The notes under the pieces: model-generated
Told to the model about the DNA's origin: nothing
Database searches by the model: none
Seen by the model: the letters and a program-made list of their open reading frames with translations, nothing else
Translations under genes and position numbers: made by a program
Origin: a virus
Length of the DNA: 64,000 nucleotides
IMG/VR virus record: IMGVR_UViG_3300028821_000038
Coordinates: 1 to 64,000 of that record
Reading direction: 5' to 3' (one strand)
In this document: piece by piece, positions 32,691 through 40,975 of the stretch
Layout of the letters: each line of letters opens with the position of its first letter
Position numbering within the stretch: position 1 is the stretch's first letter

Positions 32691-34404
32691 GTATATGCCA
32701 AATGATGTAAAATTCGATCCAAACAAACCCGTAGACTCTAAAGAGTTTAAGAAGAAGATGACAGAGTTTGCTAAGAAACACCCCCAGCTGTATGCAAAAA
32801 ACATAACCCATATTGCATATATTGGGGAGAAAATGGCTTTTTATCTTGGTGCAAATGTTGGTCCAAACGACCTGAAGGTGGACGATAGAAAGGTGTCAAG
32901 TTTTATAAATTCTATTGATTCGAAAATGAAGAAGGCTAAAACAGACGATCAAAAGAGGAATATTCTTCTACAGGGACTTAGCAAAGCGACAGATCTTGTG
33001 CAGAAAGTGACGCCAGACTCAAATGAAATGAAGCAACAAGTGAAATCTGGTGCCAGGGGCAAGCCTGTTCAATTTGCAAGGATGGCCATAGGGCCAATAT
33101 ATTCTGTTGATATGTCTCAAAAGCCTAAGCCTATTCTGATTAGAAATAGCTTTACAAAAGGTCTAAGCTCCAATGAATACTTCAATGTTGCGAGTCAGGG
33201 GCGCTTTGCGTCGGTTCAATCCGCAAATACAACCTCAGAGCCTGGGGCACTAGGAAAGGTGCTTGCAGCTAATGCGGATGACCAGACTGTTACTATGATT
33301 GATTGTGGAACCACGAATGGTATTTTTATGAATACTGACGACAGGCACATCATTGGTAGATATGAAGCTGGCACCAATAAGTTGATAGACGAGGATTATT
33401 TCAACTACCTGAAAAAGCACAAAAAACAAGTTAAAGTTAGAAGTCCGATTACCTGTCAAGTACCCAAAGGAGTATGTGCAAAGTGTTATGGCCTTAAATC
33501 TGATGGCCACCTCCCTGCCGTGGGCGATAATGTTGGTATTGTTGCATCTCAAACAGTGGGGCAGATTATGACCCAGATGGTGCTGTCAACCAAGCATTCA
33601 ACAATCGGAAAAAATGATGATGATTCACTTACTGGTGTCGAGGGGTTTAAAATTATCGCTAACTCACCGTTGAGTTTTACCGATGCAGCTGTAGTATCCC
33701 CCGTAGAAGGGATTGTACAGGGTATTTCCCCTGAGAAGTCAGGTGGGCATTATGTATATATTGGCACAACAAAGGTTCATGTTCCTGCTGGAAAGCGTAT
33801 TATTGTAAAAAAGGGACAAAGTGTACACAAAGGCGACAAATTATCGTCTGGTGTTGTTACTCCAAAGCAGATTTTGTATACACAGGGGACATTAGAGGCC
33901 AGAAAAAAAGAGTCCGATATGCTCCATAAGCTATTTAAGGATTCCACAGGGAAAGACCTGCAGAAGAAGCACTTTGAGGTTATAGCTCGAGGACATTTAT
34001 CTCTCGGTATGGCGGATGATGGAACAGTAGACTCAATCCACACCCTAATGTCAAACTATCCAAGGCTTTCCAGAATGGAAATGGTTGGGCCAAGAATAAA
34101 AGGGAAGTATCTTGCTGAAGATGTAGGCTCCCTATCTAAAGGGTTACAAATTGATGATCGAGTAATGAAGTTGCTTAACAAATGGATGATTCATCGTGTA
34201 AAAGTGACAGAGGAGAGACCTCCTGTTAAACCTCTCTTTAAGTCATTGGAACAAAGACCTGTGTTTGGGCGCAGTCTTTTTTCTAAGCTAAATTATCGTA
34301 ATCTAAGTAAGGCAATCAAAGATGAAGTTGCTACGGTTAAGAGACCGCAGCTTGTGGGCAATAGCTCATCGGATCGAGAAAAACATACAGCGGGGTATCT
34401 ATAA
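32653..34404 (+). CDS. RNA polymerase beta' subunit, C-terminal-half homologue
   Basis: A 583-residue protein starting at GTG 32653 (AAGGAG upstream). It follows beta' order: SGARGKPVQFARMA (about 132-144, bridge-helix SGARG), a trigger-loop region FTKGLSSNEYF (167-177), DCGT with Cys218, then TCQVPKGVCAKCYG (267-280; Cys268, 275 and 278) and VGIVASQTVGQIMTQMVLST (294-313), equal to the beta' GVIAAQSIGEPGTQLTM run. The four zinc-site cysteines keep bacterial spacing. The catalytic DFDGD part is absent. The trigger-loop His/Arg pattern is altered (VASQGRF). It could be a split-polymerase subunit or a virion-borne transcription factor. Confidence 0.85.
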   Translation: MKQGTAGIILINEYMPNDVKFDPNKPVDSKEFKKKMTEFAKKHPQLYAKNITHIAYIGEKMAFYLGANVGPNDLKVDDRKVSSFINSIDSKMKKAKTDDQKRNILLQGLSKATDLVQKVTPDSNEMKQQVKSGARGKPVQFARMAIGPIYSVDMSQKPKPILIRNSFTKGLSSNEYFNVASQGRFASVQSANTTSEPGALGKVLAANADDQTVTMIDCGTTNGIFMNTDDRHIIGRYEAGTNKLIDEDYFNYLKKHKKQVKVRSPITCQVPKGVCAKCYGLKSDGHLPAVGDNVGIVASQTVGQIMTQMVLSTKHSTIGKNDDDSLTGVEGFKIIANSPLSFTDAAVVSPVEGIVQGISPEKSGGHYVYIGTTKVHVPAGKRIIVKKGQSVHKGDKLSSGVVTPKQILYTQGTLEARKKESDMLHKLFKDSTGKDLQKKHFEVIARGHLSLGMADDGTVDSIHTLMSNYPRLSRMEMVGPRIKGKYLAEDVGSLSKGLQIDDRVMKLLNKWMIHRVKVTEERPPVKPLFKSLEQRPVFGRSLFSKLNYRNLSKAIKDEVATVKRPQLVGNSSSDREKHTAGYL

Positions 34405-35129
34405 TGGCTAAAATTTATTTTAACGACAAGATTATTAAGCATCTACCAGAGACTACTATACTTAACTTCTTTGTGGAGCCTGGCGAAAACGGATCTGCAA
34501 TTTATATAAGGGATACAAGGCCAGAGGTTTACAAAAAGGGTAGGAATTTTATAATTGGAGACCTTTCCTATCACAAGAAAGACAAAAACTTCTATATAGA
34601 TATAACGCCCTTGAGCGTAATGGATGGACAAATATTGGGTGTGTATGTAGGTGATGGTGTTGAGTTTAAGTCGAAATCGGATAAGGAACCGATTTTTTAT
34701 GTTGCGCAAAAAAATACAGAGTTTACTCTCGGGATGACGCCCAATATAGACAAGCCATCATCGGGCGGTATAACAATGCTTGGGATGTATCATCTTGGAA
34801 CAATTATCTCGTTTAAGCGAGATGGAATAGCCTTCAAGGACCAATTAACCCCCAAAGGGTGGAAGAGGATACAGGGACCAGATGACCGCCTTTTGGGTAT
34901 AATGACAACAGCTGAGGCTTTCGAGAAGGCCTCCAAACAGAAGCCGTCAATCTCTAGTACAAGAGACAGGAAGGCAGAGGTTTTAGCAAGAGCCAAAGAG
35001 GCCGCGGCAGATGGTGCAATCCCAAAAAATTTAGCCGCAGATCTTGAGGCATACCTTACAGCAGATGATGGAGTATTCTTCTTTCTGCATTCAGACTTTA
35101 AAAAATTAAAAGAAAAGGGTATCATATGA
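34404..35129 (+). CDS. Hypothetical structural protein downstream of the polymerase-like gene
   Basis: A 241-residue protein sharing one base with the polymerase-like stop. The first 150 residues are beta-rich (FYIDITPLSVMDGQILGVYV); the last 70 are helical and Ala/Lys-rich (LARAKEAAADGAIPKNLAAD), ending in a small folded tail. It contains the segment AEAFEKASKQ. No family is recognised; possibly a head or polymerase-associated virion protein. Confidence 0.55.
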   Translation: MAKIYFNDKIIKHLPETTILNFFVEPGENGSAIYIRDTRPEVYKKGRNFIIGDLSYHKKDKNFYIDITPLSVMDGQILGVYVGDGVEFKSKSDKEPIFYVAQKNTEFTLGMTPNIDKPSSGGITMLGMYHLGTIISFKRDGIAFKDQLTPKGWKRIQGPDDRLLGIMTTAEAFEKASKQKPSISSTRDRKAEVLARAKEAAADGAIPKNLAADLEAYLTADDGVFFFLHSDFKKLKEKGII

Positions 35130-37459
35130 CAGGTCTTAGAGCGCTAGACAAAACGGCTAAAGATAAGAGTGTCGAGAATAACATAAAGCAACTTGTAACA
35201 GAAGAGGCATATTCTCAAATTTCAGATAAGTTTCCACACTTAATTTCTTTTATAGTTGGTGTGGATATCCTTGAAATGATTGATGAAAAAACAGCTATTG
35301 GGGCAGCTGTTCTTATGGCTGAGGGTGGTAGAGTTCTAATTCCAATAATCTATACAAATGGCATCGTGGACGCTACTACCTTCTTGTATAATGAAGAGTT
35401 TAATACAATGCTTGCATTGACGAAAAAAACAGCTAAGTTTATTTCTAATACAGCTACCGGCATTGAAGGGGATGTTGTCACCGATAATTCTATCAAGAAT
35501 GTAGACCAAGGCAATATCAGAGGATTGTTTATACCCCCTAAAACATACAGTCCTAAGATTGCATCCTCTACAGGGGGCCTCCTGTTTGCAGTTGCCGAAC
35601 AATACCCTCTTGTAAAAATAGCCTTGGCTAAAAAGCTCTCTACTGATTATAAATATCGCACTATCTTTGAAGACACTTATGGGCATGAAGCGGTTGAGTA
35701 CATTGAAAAAACAGCCGCTTCACATGAGCAGTATCAATTATCTAAAGATGTAACCCCTCCAGATGTTGCTTTTTCAATAAAAGAGATAGCAACAAAGGAC
35801 TGGATAGAGAAAGAGGCGGCGTTTGATGAGTTTGGCAGATATGGATATGTCATTTCTCAGGGTAAATTTTATCCAACAAAATCACTAGAGAAGGTAGCTA
35901 GCAGTTTATCGAAACTCAAAAGGCTTACCGGTAGCGATACAATTGAGACTATTCCTGATAATCAAATAGGTGCGTTTATGGCTTTTGATGCAGTGTCACT
36001 ATCTCCAGTTCCTCTGATATTATATAAAAATAAGTATGGTACTCCAATTATTGCCTCCAAGCATAATATATCTGTTGCTGATAAGGATAGATTGGCTACC
36101 TTATGCGCTAGCGGTAGTTCTGATTTTGCTGGCAGCAGCGATCTTTATAATATGAGAAACAATGATAACTATATCGTGGGGAACAGGATAGGTATTTTTG
36201 ATGCGGGAGCTATACCCTTTATGGTTGCAAGAAGATATATGGAGCCAATGTTTTGTACTGGAGAGTACCATGTACTCCTATTGAAGGATGCCGAGATTGT
36301 ATTTGGAGCAAGAGTTTCTCCCGATGCAATAACCGATCTTCTTGGCAGTACCACGATTGATGTGGATGATATCAAAATAGTGATAACAAGAAATAGCAAC
36401 CAGAGCTACAAGAAGGTTGGAAATGTTATCTATATTGGTGATGCGCATGTTGCGGTAATGCGTGAGCCTATGACAATTTCCCAGAAGGGTGCTATTACTC
36501 TTCTAACAAACAATAATGCTGACACTCAAGGTACTGGGGAAATAGTTAAAGTAGCCTATGACAGTGGGGATTACTACTACAATTCTCGTCATTACACTTT
36601 GGATGGACTTGTCCAACAACTCCTTAAGGAGGGGTATGATAAGTACAGTATTTACAACTTAACCAAGACCGCCGCAGAAGAAGGCAGCACTGAGATGGTG
36701 GCGGTTAATGCAAAACTGGATATGCTTTCTCAAATGGTAATGAATTTGGCCGGCAAAGTAGAAACAGTTGCTTCGGCCATTCAGCGGTTCCAGCAGGATT
36801 CCAGTATGCAGCTAGGATTAGCTAATACAGTAGATCCTGCTCAACAGCAGGCGGTAGCTCAGCAACTTGCGGCGCAACAAGAAGCAACAGCTCAGCAGCA
36901 ACCTATAGAGCAGGGGGCGATGGCTGATATGAGCAATGTAGCGCAGCAGTCTACATTTGATAACCAAGGTGGTGGAATATATAGCCAGCAGGAAGCAGCG
37001 GCTCAGCAGCAGGGTCCAGCAGCTCAACAGCAAGCTGGATTGGGTGCGGCAGAGGCACAAATGCCTGTACCTGGAGATGTTCCTCCACAGCCCCAGGATG
37101 CCCAGCAGCAAGTGCCCGAAGGAATGAATCCCAATATTGATCCAGAGGTACTTCAGATGTTAGCACAACTTAAAGATTCAAAGGTGATGGATGTTGGTGT
37201 GCTCGCCACGTTGGGACTCGACTCTGAGATATCAGAAATAGTTTCAGGATACAGAGATGATATTCTTCATGGTGTATCGGCAATTGGTAGAATTTTATTC
37301 AATATGATGGTTAGAAAAGATGCCCTCTCTGCCCAGTATGGTGATGCCAAGTATAAAAAGATAACCAATTCCTTGAGAAATATCTTTGTGAAAACTAGCG
37401 ATCTGTATGTAGATATTACTATGATGGGGGTTGAGGCCAATGTACAAGTGGACAATTAA
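35126..37459 (+). CDS. Large head-type protein with Q/A-rich region and repeated L-x-K-x-A motifs
   Basis: A 777-residue protein. L-x-K-x-A-type motifs occur at least five times (ALDKTAKD, YIEKTAAS, WIEKEAAF, LEKVASSL, LTKTAAEE). The region from about 560 to 680 is a low-complexity Gln/Ala/Pro tract. The N-terminal 350 residues are globular alpha/beta, and the last 100 are helical. It has been placed among head genes by its neighbours and motif sharing with the protease and portal-adjacent proteins. It might be an internal capsid or ejection protein; major capsid protein seems unlikely given its length and composition. Confidence 0.6.
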   Translation: MTGLRALDKTAKDKSVENNIKQLVTEEAYSQISDKFPHLISFIVGVDILEMIDEKTAIGAAVLMAEGGRVLIPIIYTNGIVDATTFLYNEEFNTMLALTKKTAKFISNTATGIEGDVVTDNSIKNVDQGNIRGLFIPPKTYSPKIASSTGGLLFAVAEQYPLVKIALAKKLSTDYKYRTIFEDTYGHEAVEYIEKTAASHEQYQLSKDVTPPDVAFSIKEIATKDWIEKEAAFDEFGRYGYVISQGKFYPTKSLEKVASSLSKLKRLTGSDTIETIPDNQIGAFMAFDAVSLSPVPLILYKNKYGTPIIASKHNISVADKDRLATLCASGSSDFAGSSDLYNMRNNDNYIVGNRIGIFDAGAIPFMVARRYMEPMFCTGEYHVLLLKDAEIVFGARVSPDAITDLLGSTTIDVDDIKIVITRNSNQSYKKVGNVIYIGDAHVAVMREPMTISQKGAITLLTNNNADTQGTGEIVKVAYDSGDYYYNSRHYTLDGLVQQLLKEGYDKYSIYNLTKTAAEEGSTEMVAVNAKLDMLSQMVMNLAGKVETVASAIQRFQQDSSMQLGLANTVDPAQQQAVAQQLAAQQEATAQQQPIEQGAMADMSNVAQQSTFDNQGGGIYSQQEAAAQQQGPAAQQQAGLGAAEAQMPVPGDVPPQPQDAQQQVPEGMNPNIDPEVLQMLAQLKDSKVMDVGVLATLGLDSEISEIVSGYRDDILHGVSAIGRILFNMMVRKDALSAQYGDAKYKKITNSLRNIFVKTSDLYVDITMMGVEANVQVDN

Positions 37460-38174
37460 TGTCTTTGAGGGCAACGGGAAACTAAAAAAAGAGTTTGTGT
37501 CTGACAGAGATGCAAAGCAGGCACGCTCTTATATAAATGGGAAAAAGATTCATAACGCCAATGTGAGAGAGGCTGTCGATATCTATTCCCGCCCTATACA
37601 GAGAATCGTCTTGGAAAGCCTTTTGATATGTGAGGATTGCACAATCGATGAGGTCATAGAGCTTACAGGAATCTCCAAAACAACAATTCAGAAATATAAA
37701 AACATATTTTTTAGGATAGATCAAGCTTTCAACACTAGATTGGATGTACTCGATTATATAGAATCAGGGATAGCTGACAACAGTGATGATCCAATCTTGC
37801 TGGAAAACTTTTTGATGAAAAGGTGGGCTAGATCTCTCGGCAAGGAATTTGTGATATGGCGCTACAGGCTAAAGCCAGTAACATATACCCCTGCAACGCT
37901 TTATGATACGGTAATCAAAGAGGCATTTTTCTATCACAAAGAAAAATCTATGGGTAACAACGAAATATCGCTTCAAGAGTACTTGCGATCCGCAAATTCT
38001 ATACTGAGTGGAATCAAGAATGGATCGACTATTGCTGAGGTTTCCAAAGAAGATAACGGTTTGGACATACTAGAGCAATTGGATATAATTATCGAAGATA
38101 CTGAGGCTATACCGGCAGAGCTTCCAGATGCCGATATCCTTATAAACAATGCTATTGAGCAGGAGAATATCTAA
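37440..38174 (+). CDS. Helix-turn-helix protein, unknown
   Basis: About 244 residues; ATG 37440 is chosen (TTG 37431 is an alternative), overlapping the previous gene by 20 bases. CTIDEVIELTGISKTTIQKY (about residues 65-84) is a clear helix-turn-helix. The rest is helical, with an acidic C-terminus (LDIIIEDTEAIPAELPDADI). A helix-turn-helix protein among head genes could be a small-terminase-like or DNA-contacting connector protein, but no diagnostic feature is seen. One base of its stop overlaps the next ATG. Confidence 0.55.
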   Translation: MYKWTINVFEGNGKLKKEFVSDRDAKQARSYINGKKIHNANVREAVDIYSRPIQRIVLESLLICEDCTIDEVIELTGISKTTIQKYKNIFFRIDQAFNTRLDVLDYIESGIADNSDDPILLENFLMKRWARSLGKEFVIWRYRLKPVTYTPATLYDTVIKEAFFYHKEKSMGNNEISLQEYLRSANSILSGIKNGSTIAEVSKEDNGLDILEQLDIIIEDTEAIPAELPDADILINNAIEQENI

Positions 38175-39076
38175 TGAACAAGTATACATTGATAGCGGAA
38201 GAGATTATGAGACGCAAAAAGGACGGAGAAAGCCCTAATACACTAATCAGGAAATATGCATCTGAACATGATTTAAATATCCATGAAACACAAAGAGTTG
38301 TGGAGGAATATAATGTTGGTGTGTTTCTGCAGAAACTAAAAGAGGGAACCCATCACGAAGATTATGAGCTTGCAAACCCAGTAGAGGTGGCCGAAATCCC
38401 GATTACCGCACAGTCAGGCACGAGTACTTTGGACAAGGCAGCATCATATGCCCCCAGGAAATATGCCTTACATGCTGGGATGTTTAGCTTGGATGATCCT
38501 GCTTCAGATGTAGATTCCCACCTCGAGAAGGTTGCATCTTATAATAATTTCACTCATGAGGATTCAATTGAGGAGCGACAAGAGGAGGCTGAGAAAGAAG
38601 CATATAGAGAGATGGCATCAAATGCAGCACTAGAAAAAAAGGCCATGATTAGTTCTTTCAGGGATGCTATGATTACAGATTTGGTTGATGCAAGCAAAGA
38701 GACTGAAGGGTTGACTAAAACGGCTGTTGTAATGCTGGCAAAAGAAGGACTTGCGGACGAAGCAGAAGAAGTGCTTCTGTTGTCAAAGTTTGCCTCATCG
38801 GATTTAGTGCAAGCCAAAATGGAGCCACCCACAGAAAAACAAAAAGCATTGGTTGGTCTATTAAAGGAAGCAAAAGGTAAAAAAGAGGGATATGTTCGTA
38901 GGCTTGCCAAGGATGTTGGCGAGGGACTTAAGGGGACTTATTATGTTGCCAAAACATTAGCCAAGCACCCCTTTTTGACAGCTGGTGGTGTTGGGGCTGT
39001 ATATTATGCGAAATCCAAAAGAGGACATGAGCCAGAGATGCAAAAGTTCAGAATGACAATTGGGGACTATTCATAA
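38174..39076 (+). CDS. Head-type protein rich in L-x-K-x-A motifs
   Basis: A 300-residue protein with six L-x-K-x-A-like motifs: TLDKAASY, HLEKVASY, AEKEAYRE, LEKKAMIS, LTKTAVVM, LSKFASSD. The N-terminal 60 residues include a helix-turn-helix-like stretch (GESPNTLIRKYASEHDLNIH). A hydrophobic patch lies near the C-terminus (HPFLTAGGVGAVYYAKSK, about 272-289). Composition and motif density resemble scaffold or internal proteins that are processed by a prohead protease; not proven. Confidence 0.55.
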   Translation: MNKYTLIAEEIMRRKKDGESPNTLIRKYASEHDLNIHETQRVVEEYNVGVFLQKLKEGTHHEDYELANPVEVAEIPITAQSGTSTLDKAASYAPRKYALHAGMFSLDDPASDVDSHLEKVASYNNFTHEDSIEERQEEAEKEAYREMASNAALEKKAMISSFRDAMITDLVDASKETEGLTKTAVVMLAKEGLADEAEEVLLLSKFASSDLVQAKMEPPTEKQKALVGLLKEAKGKKEGYVRRLAKDVGEGLKGTYYVAKTLAKHPFLTAGGVGAVYYAKSKRGHEPEMQKFRMTIGDYS

Positions 39077-39096
39077 AAAATAAACAGGAGCACTAT

Positions 39097-39234
39097 ATGG
39101 ATACTAAAACAAAAATGCTACTTCATAAGTTCGCAAAAGATAGCTTTAAAGAGTATTTTCTAAAGAAATTTGCAGCGGTTGAACTTGCCAAAGAGGTTAA
39201 AAAAATAATCGCTTCCAGAAAGAGTGGAAAATAA
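39097..39234 (+). CDS. Small basic protein with L-x-K-x-A motifs
   Basis: A 45-residue protein starting MDTKTKMLLHKFAKDSFKEY, with CAGGAG before ATG 39097. Two motif copies (LLHKFAKD, FLKKFAAV) sit in one amphipathic, lysine-rich helix. It lies between the 38174 gene and the promoter at 39237. It could be a short capsid-targeting or DNA-condensing peptide. Confidence 0.5.
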   Translation: MDTKTKMLLHKFAKDSFKEYFLKKFAAVELAKEVKKIIASRKSGK

Positions 39235-39236
39235 AG

Positions 39237-39276
39237 TATAATATAGCATTCCATTAATTAAAAAAGGATGCTATAT
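39237..39276 (+). promoter_or_regulatory. Promoter with hairpin covering the SD and start codon of the 39275 gene
   Basis: TATAAT at 39237-39242. ATATAGCATTCC (39241-39252) pairs with GGATGCTATAT (39266-39276), 11 pairs with one bulged T, covering both the AAGGA site and the first two bases of the ATG at 39275. The expected start point near 39249 lies inside or after the 5' arm, so local transcripts would lack the hairpin while read-through RNA would form it. Confidence 0.65.
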
Positions 39277-40942
39277 GGCAATTGCAGATGATTTTTCCAT
39301 TGCTACCAATGGGGATATACGATATATAGGTGCCAATCATGGGCAAGCTGGAGCAGGATACTACACTGTTTTAGAGTTCCATAGATGGTTACAAGATTTG
39401 GCGGATGATGTAAGTGCATCTGGAGATGATCTTCTCGATATTACCGATGAGACTCCATCGGATCGCTCGACTGACAACATTATTACCCTATTCGAACCAT
39501 ACAATATAGATGACGCAACCGCAGAGCATCTCTTTGATGGTTCTATCATACAGGATGATGGTGATACTATTTATGATGGTATTGTGAACTTCGGTGTCGA
39601 AGGGATACATATCACGCTTGTTCAAAATGGACAAGTTATTGCAAATGACTTCTGGAATAGCACCCCCGATGGCGAAACTCTATCTGGACTCAATAGAGAT
39701 ACTACTGCAGGGATATCTCACCGCTTTATGCTTAAGGTAAGAGACGGTGGGGTAGATATCGATGGTCGTCGTATTCTTGGGCTTTCTCGTGAGTTTGGTA
39801 AAACTTACACCTATTTCAAAATCAACGGAACCGCACGCGGTAACAACGTTTTGGCCCTTACCAATTCTATTGACCTCAACAACCAGACAGATGAAAACAC
39901 TGTTGCTGGCTGGTCTTCCGATATTGTCAATGACAATGAAGGATATATTGGACTGGATGTCGATAATGATGGTACCGTAGAGCATTACTACAGTGAATGG
40001 AGTATAGGTGGTTCATTGGGTATCAACGACTTCTACGAATACATGAAGTACCTTGCCAGAAGCGATGCCTCTGGAACCATATATGGCGTAGATGCCAGAA
40101 TGTTCCTTGGTATTACACACGAGATTGAGATCTCTAACATATCAGGAACCTTCAATGAGCCTGAAAAAGTAACATGGACTGGTGGTAGTGGCCAGATACT
40201 TGCTACGGATAATGCGACAAAGCTGTGGATTCAGTTGCTCACAGGTGTATTTCCTGCTGCTGGTGATACTATTACTGGAGAGGATAGTGGTGCTACAGCG
40301 GATGTAGGCACAACCATTGAACGCCCCATTTCTCCAACTGTGGCTGGCGCATCTACTGGTTCTGCAATTATCGGTGCTTATGGACTTGGAATCAATCCTA
40401 CCGATCTGACGAACGCAGACAAGCTGTTCGACCTTGACAATATTCAGCATACTCCGCCCAACTATGTCACCTTCTATGTCCAGGGGCTTGTTGCTGGAGA
40501 GGACAGAGTACTCGTTGCGCCTGAATACAATGGCGATATCGAATACGACCAATTCACCCTTGCTGCAGACATCACGGCTGGAGACACCGATATACAGGTT
40601 GATTCCACAATTCCTTCCGATACTCCGGCTAGTGGAACAATCAGGGTATTTGATGGATCTGTATATCAACTTGTTTCCTATACTGGATACTCTGGTGATA
40701 CATTTACGGGTTGTTCTAATACTCCTACAGCCACCACAGGCTCTAATGTGTGGATTTCCTATATCGACAAGGTTGCAGACAATACAACCGAAAGCTTTAC
40801 AGGGGTATATACAGGAAGCGACCGCTCTCTGTTTATCAGGGTTAGAGATGGTGGAAACACACCAATCAAGACATTCGAAACTACAGGTACGCTCGGTTCT
40901 GCCGGCGGTTCCACAACTGCTATTCGCACAAGCGACGCATAA
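39275..40942 (+). CDS. Abundant virion structural protein (monocistronic)
   Basis: A 555-residue protein with its own promoter and a strong terminator, and the most C-ending codon use in the window, all signs of high expression. GYYTVLEFHRWLQDLADDVS with DRSTDNIITLFEPYNIDDAT (about 28-47 and 68-87) recalls structural proteins of marine contractile-tailed phages. The rest is beta-rich with Ig-like domains (GDTITGEDSGATADVG; SGTIRVFDGSVYQLVSYTGY). A fibre, decoration or even major capsid protein is possible; I favour a major surface or tail structure. Confidence 0.6.
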   Translation: MAIADDFSIATNGDIRYIGANHGQAGAGYYTVLEFHRWLQDLADDVSASGDDLLDITDETPSDRSTDNIITLFEPYNIDDATAEHLFDGSIIQDDGDTIYDGIVNFGVEGIHITLVQNGQVIANDFWNSTPDGETLSGLNRDTTAGISHRFMLKVRDGGVDIDGRRILGLSREFGKTYTYFKINGTARGNNVLALTNSIDLNNQTDENTVAGWSSDIVNDNEGYIGLDVDNDGTVEHYYSEWSIGGSLGINDFYEYMKYLARSDASGTIYGVDARMFLGITHEIEISNISGTFNEPEKVTWTGGSGQILATDNATKLWIQLLTGVFPAAGDTITGEDSGATADVGTTIERPISPTVAGASTGSAIIGAYGLGINPTDLTNADKLFDLDNIQHTPPNYVTFYVQGLVAGEDRVLVAPEYNGDIEYDQFTLAADITAGDTDIQVDSTIPSDTPASGTIRVFDGSVYQLVSYTGYSGDTFTGCSNTPTATTGSNVWISYIDKVADNTTESFTGVYTGSDRSLFIRVRDGGNTPIKTFETTGTLGSAGGSTTAIRTSDA

Positions 40943-40943
40943 C

Positions 40944-40964
40944 AAAAGCCCCTTCGGGGGTTTT
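40944..40964 (+). terminator. Strong rho-independent terminator
   Basis: AAAAGCCCC TTC GGGGGTTTT: a GC-rich stem closed by a UUCG-type loop and flanked by A and T runs, 2 bases after the stop of the 39275 gene. It can function in both directions. AGGAG for the next gene follows at once. Confidence 0.9.
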
Positions 40965-40975
40965 CAGGAGAAAAT

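Noticed and set aside
40142-40945. 267-codon minus-strand open frame opposite the 39275 gene
   Set aside because: Cys/Ser/Arg-rich mirror of a highly expressed plus-strand gene; no ribosome-binding site or promoter.
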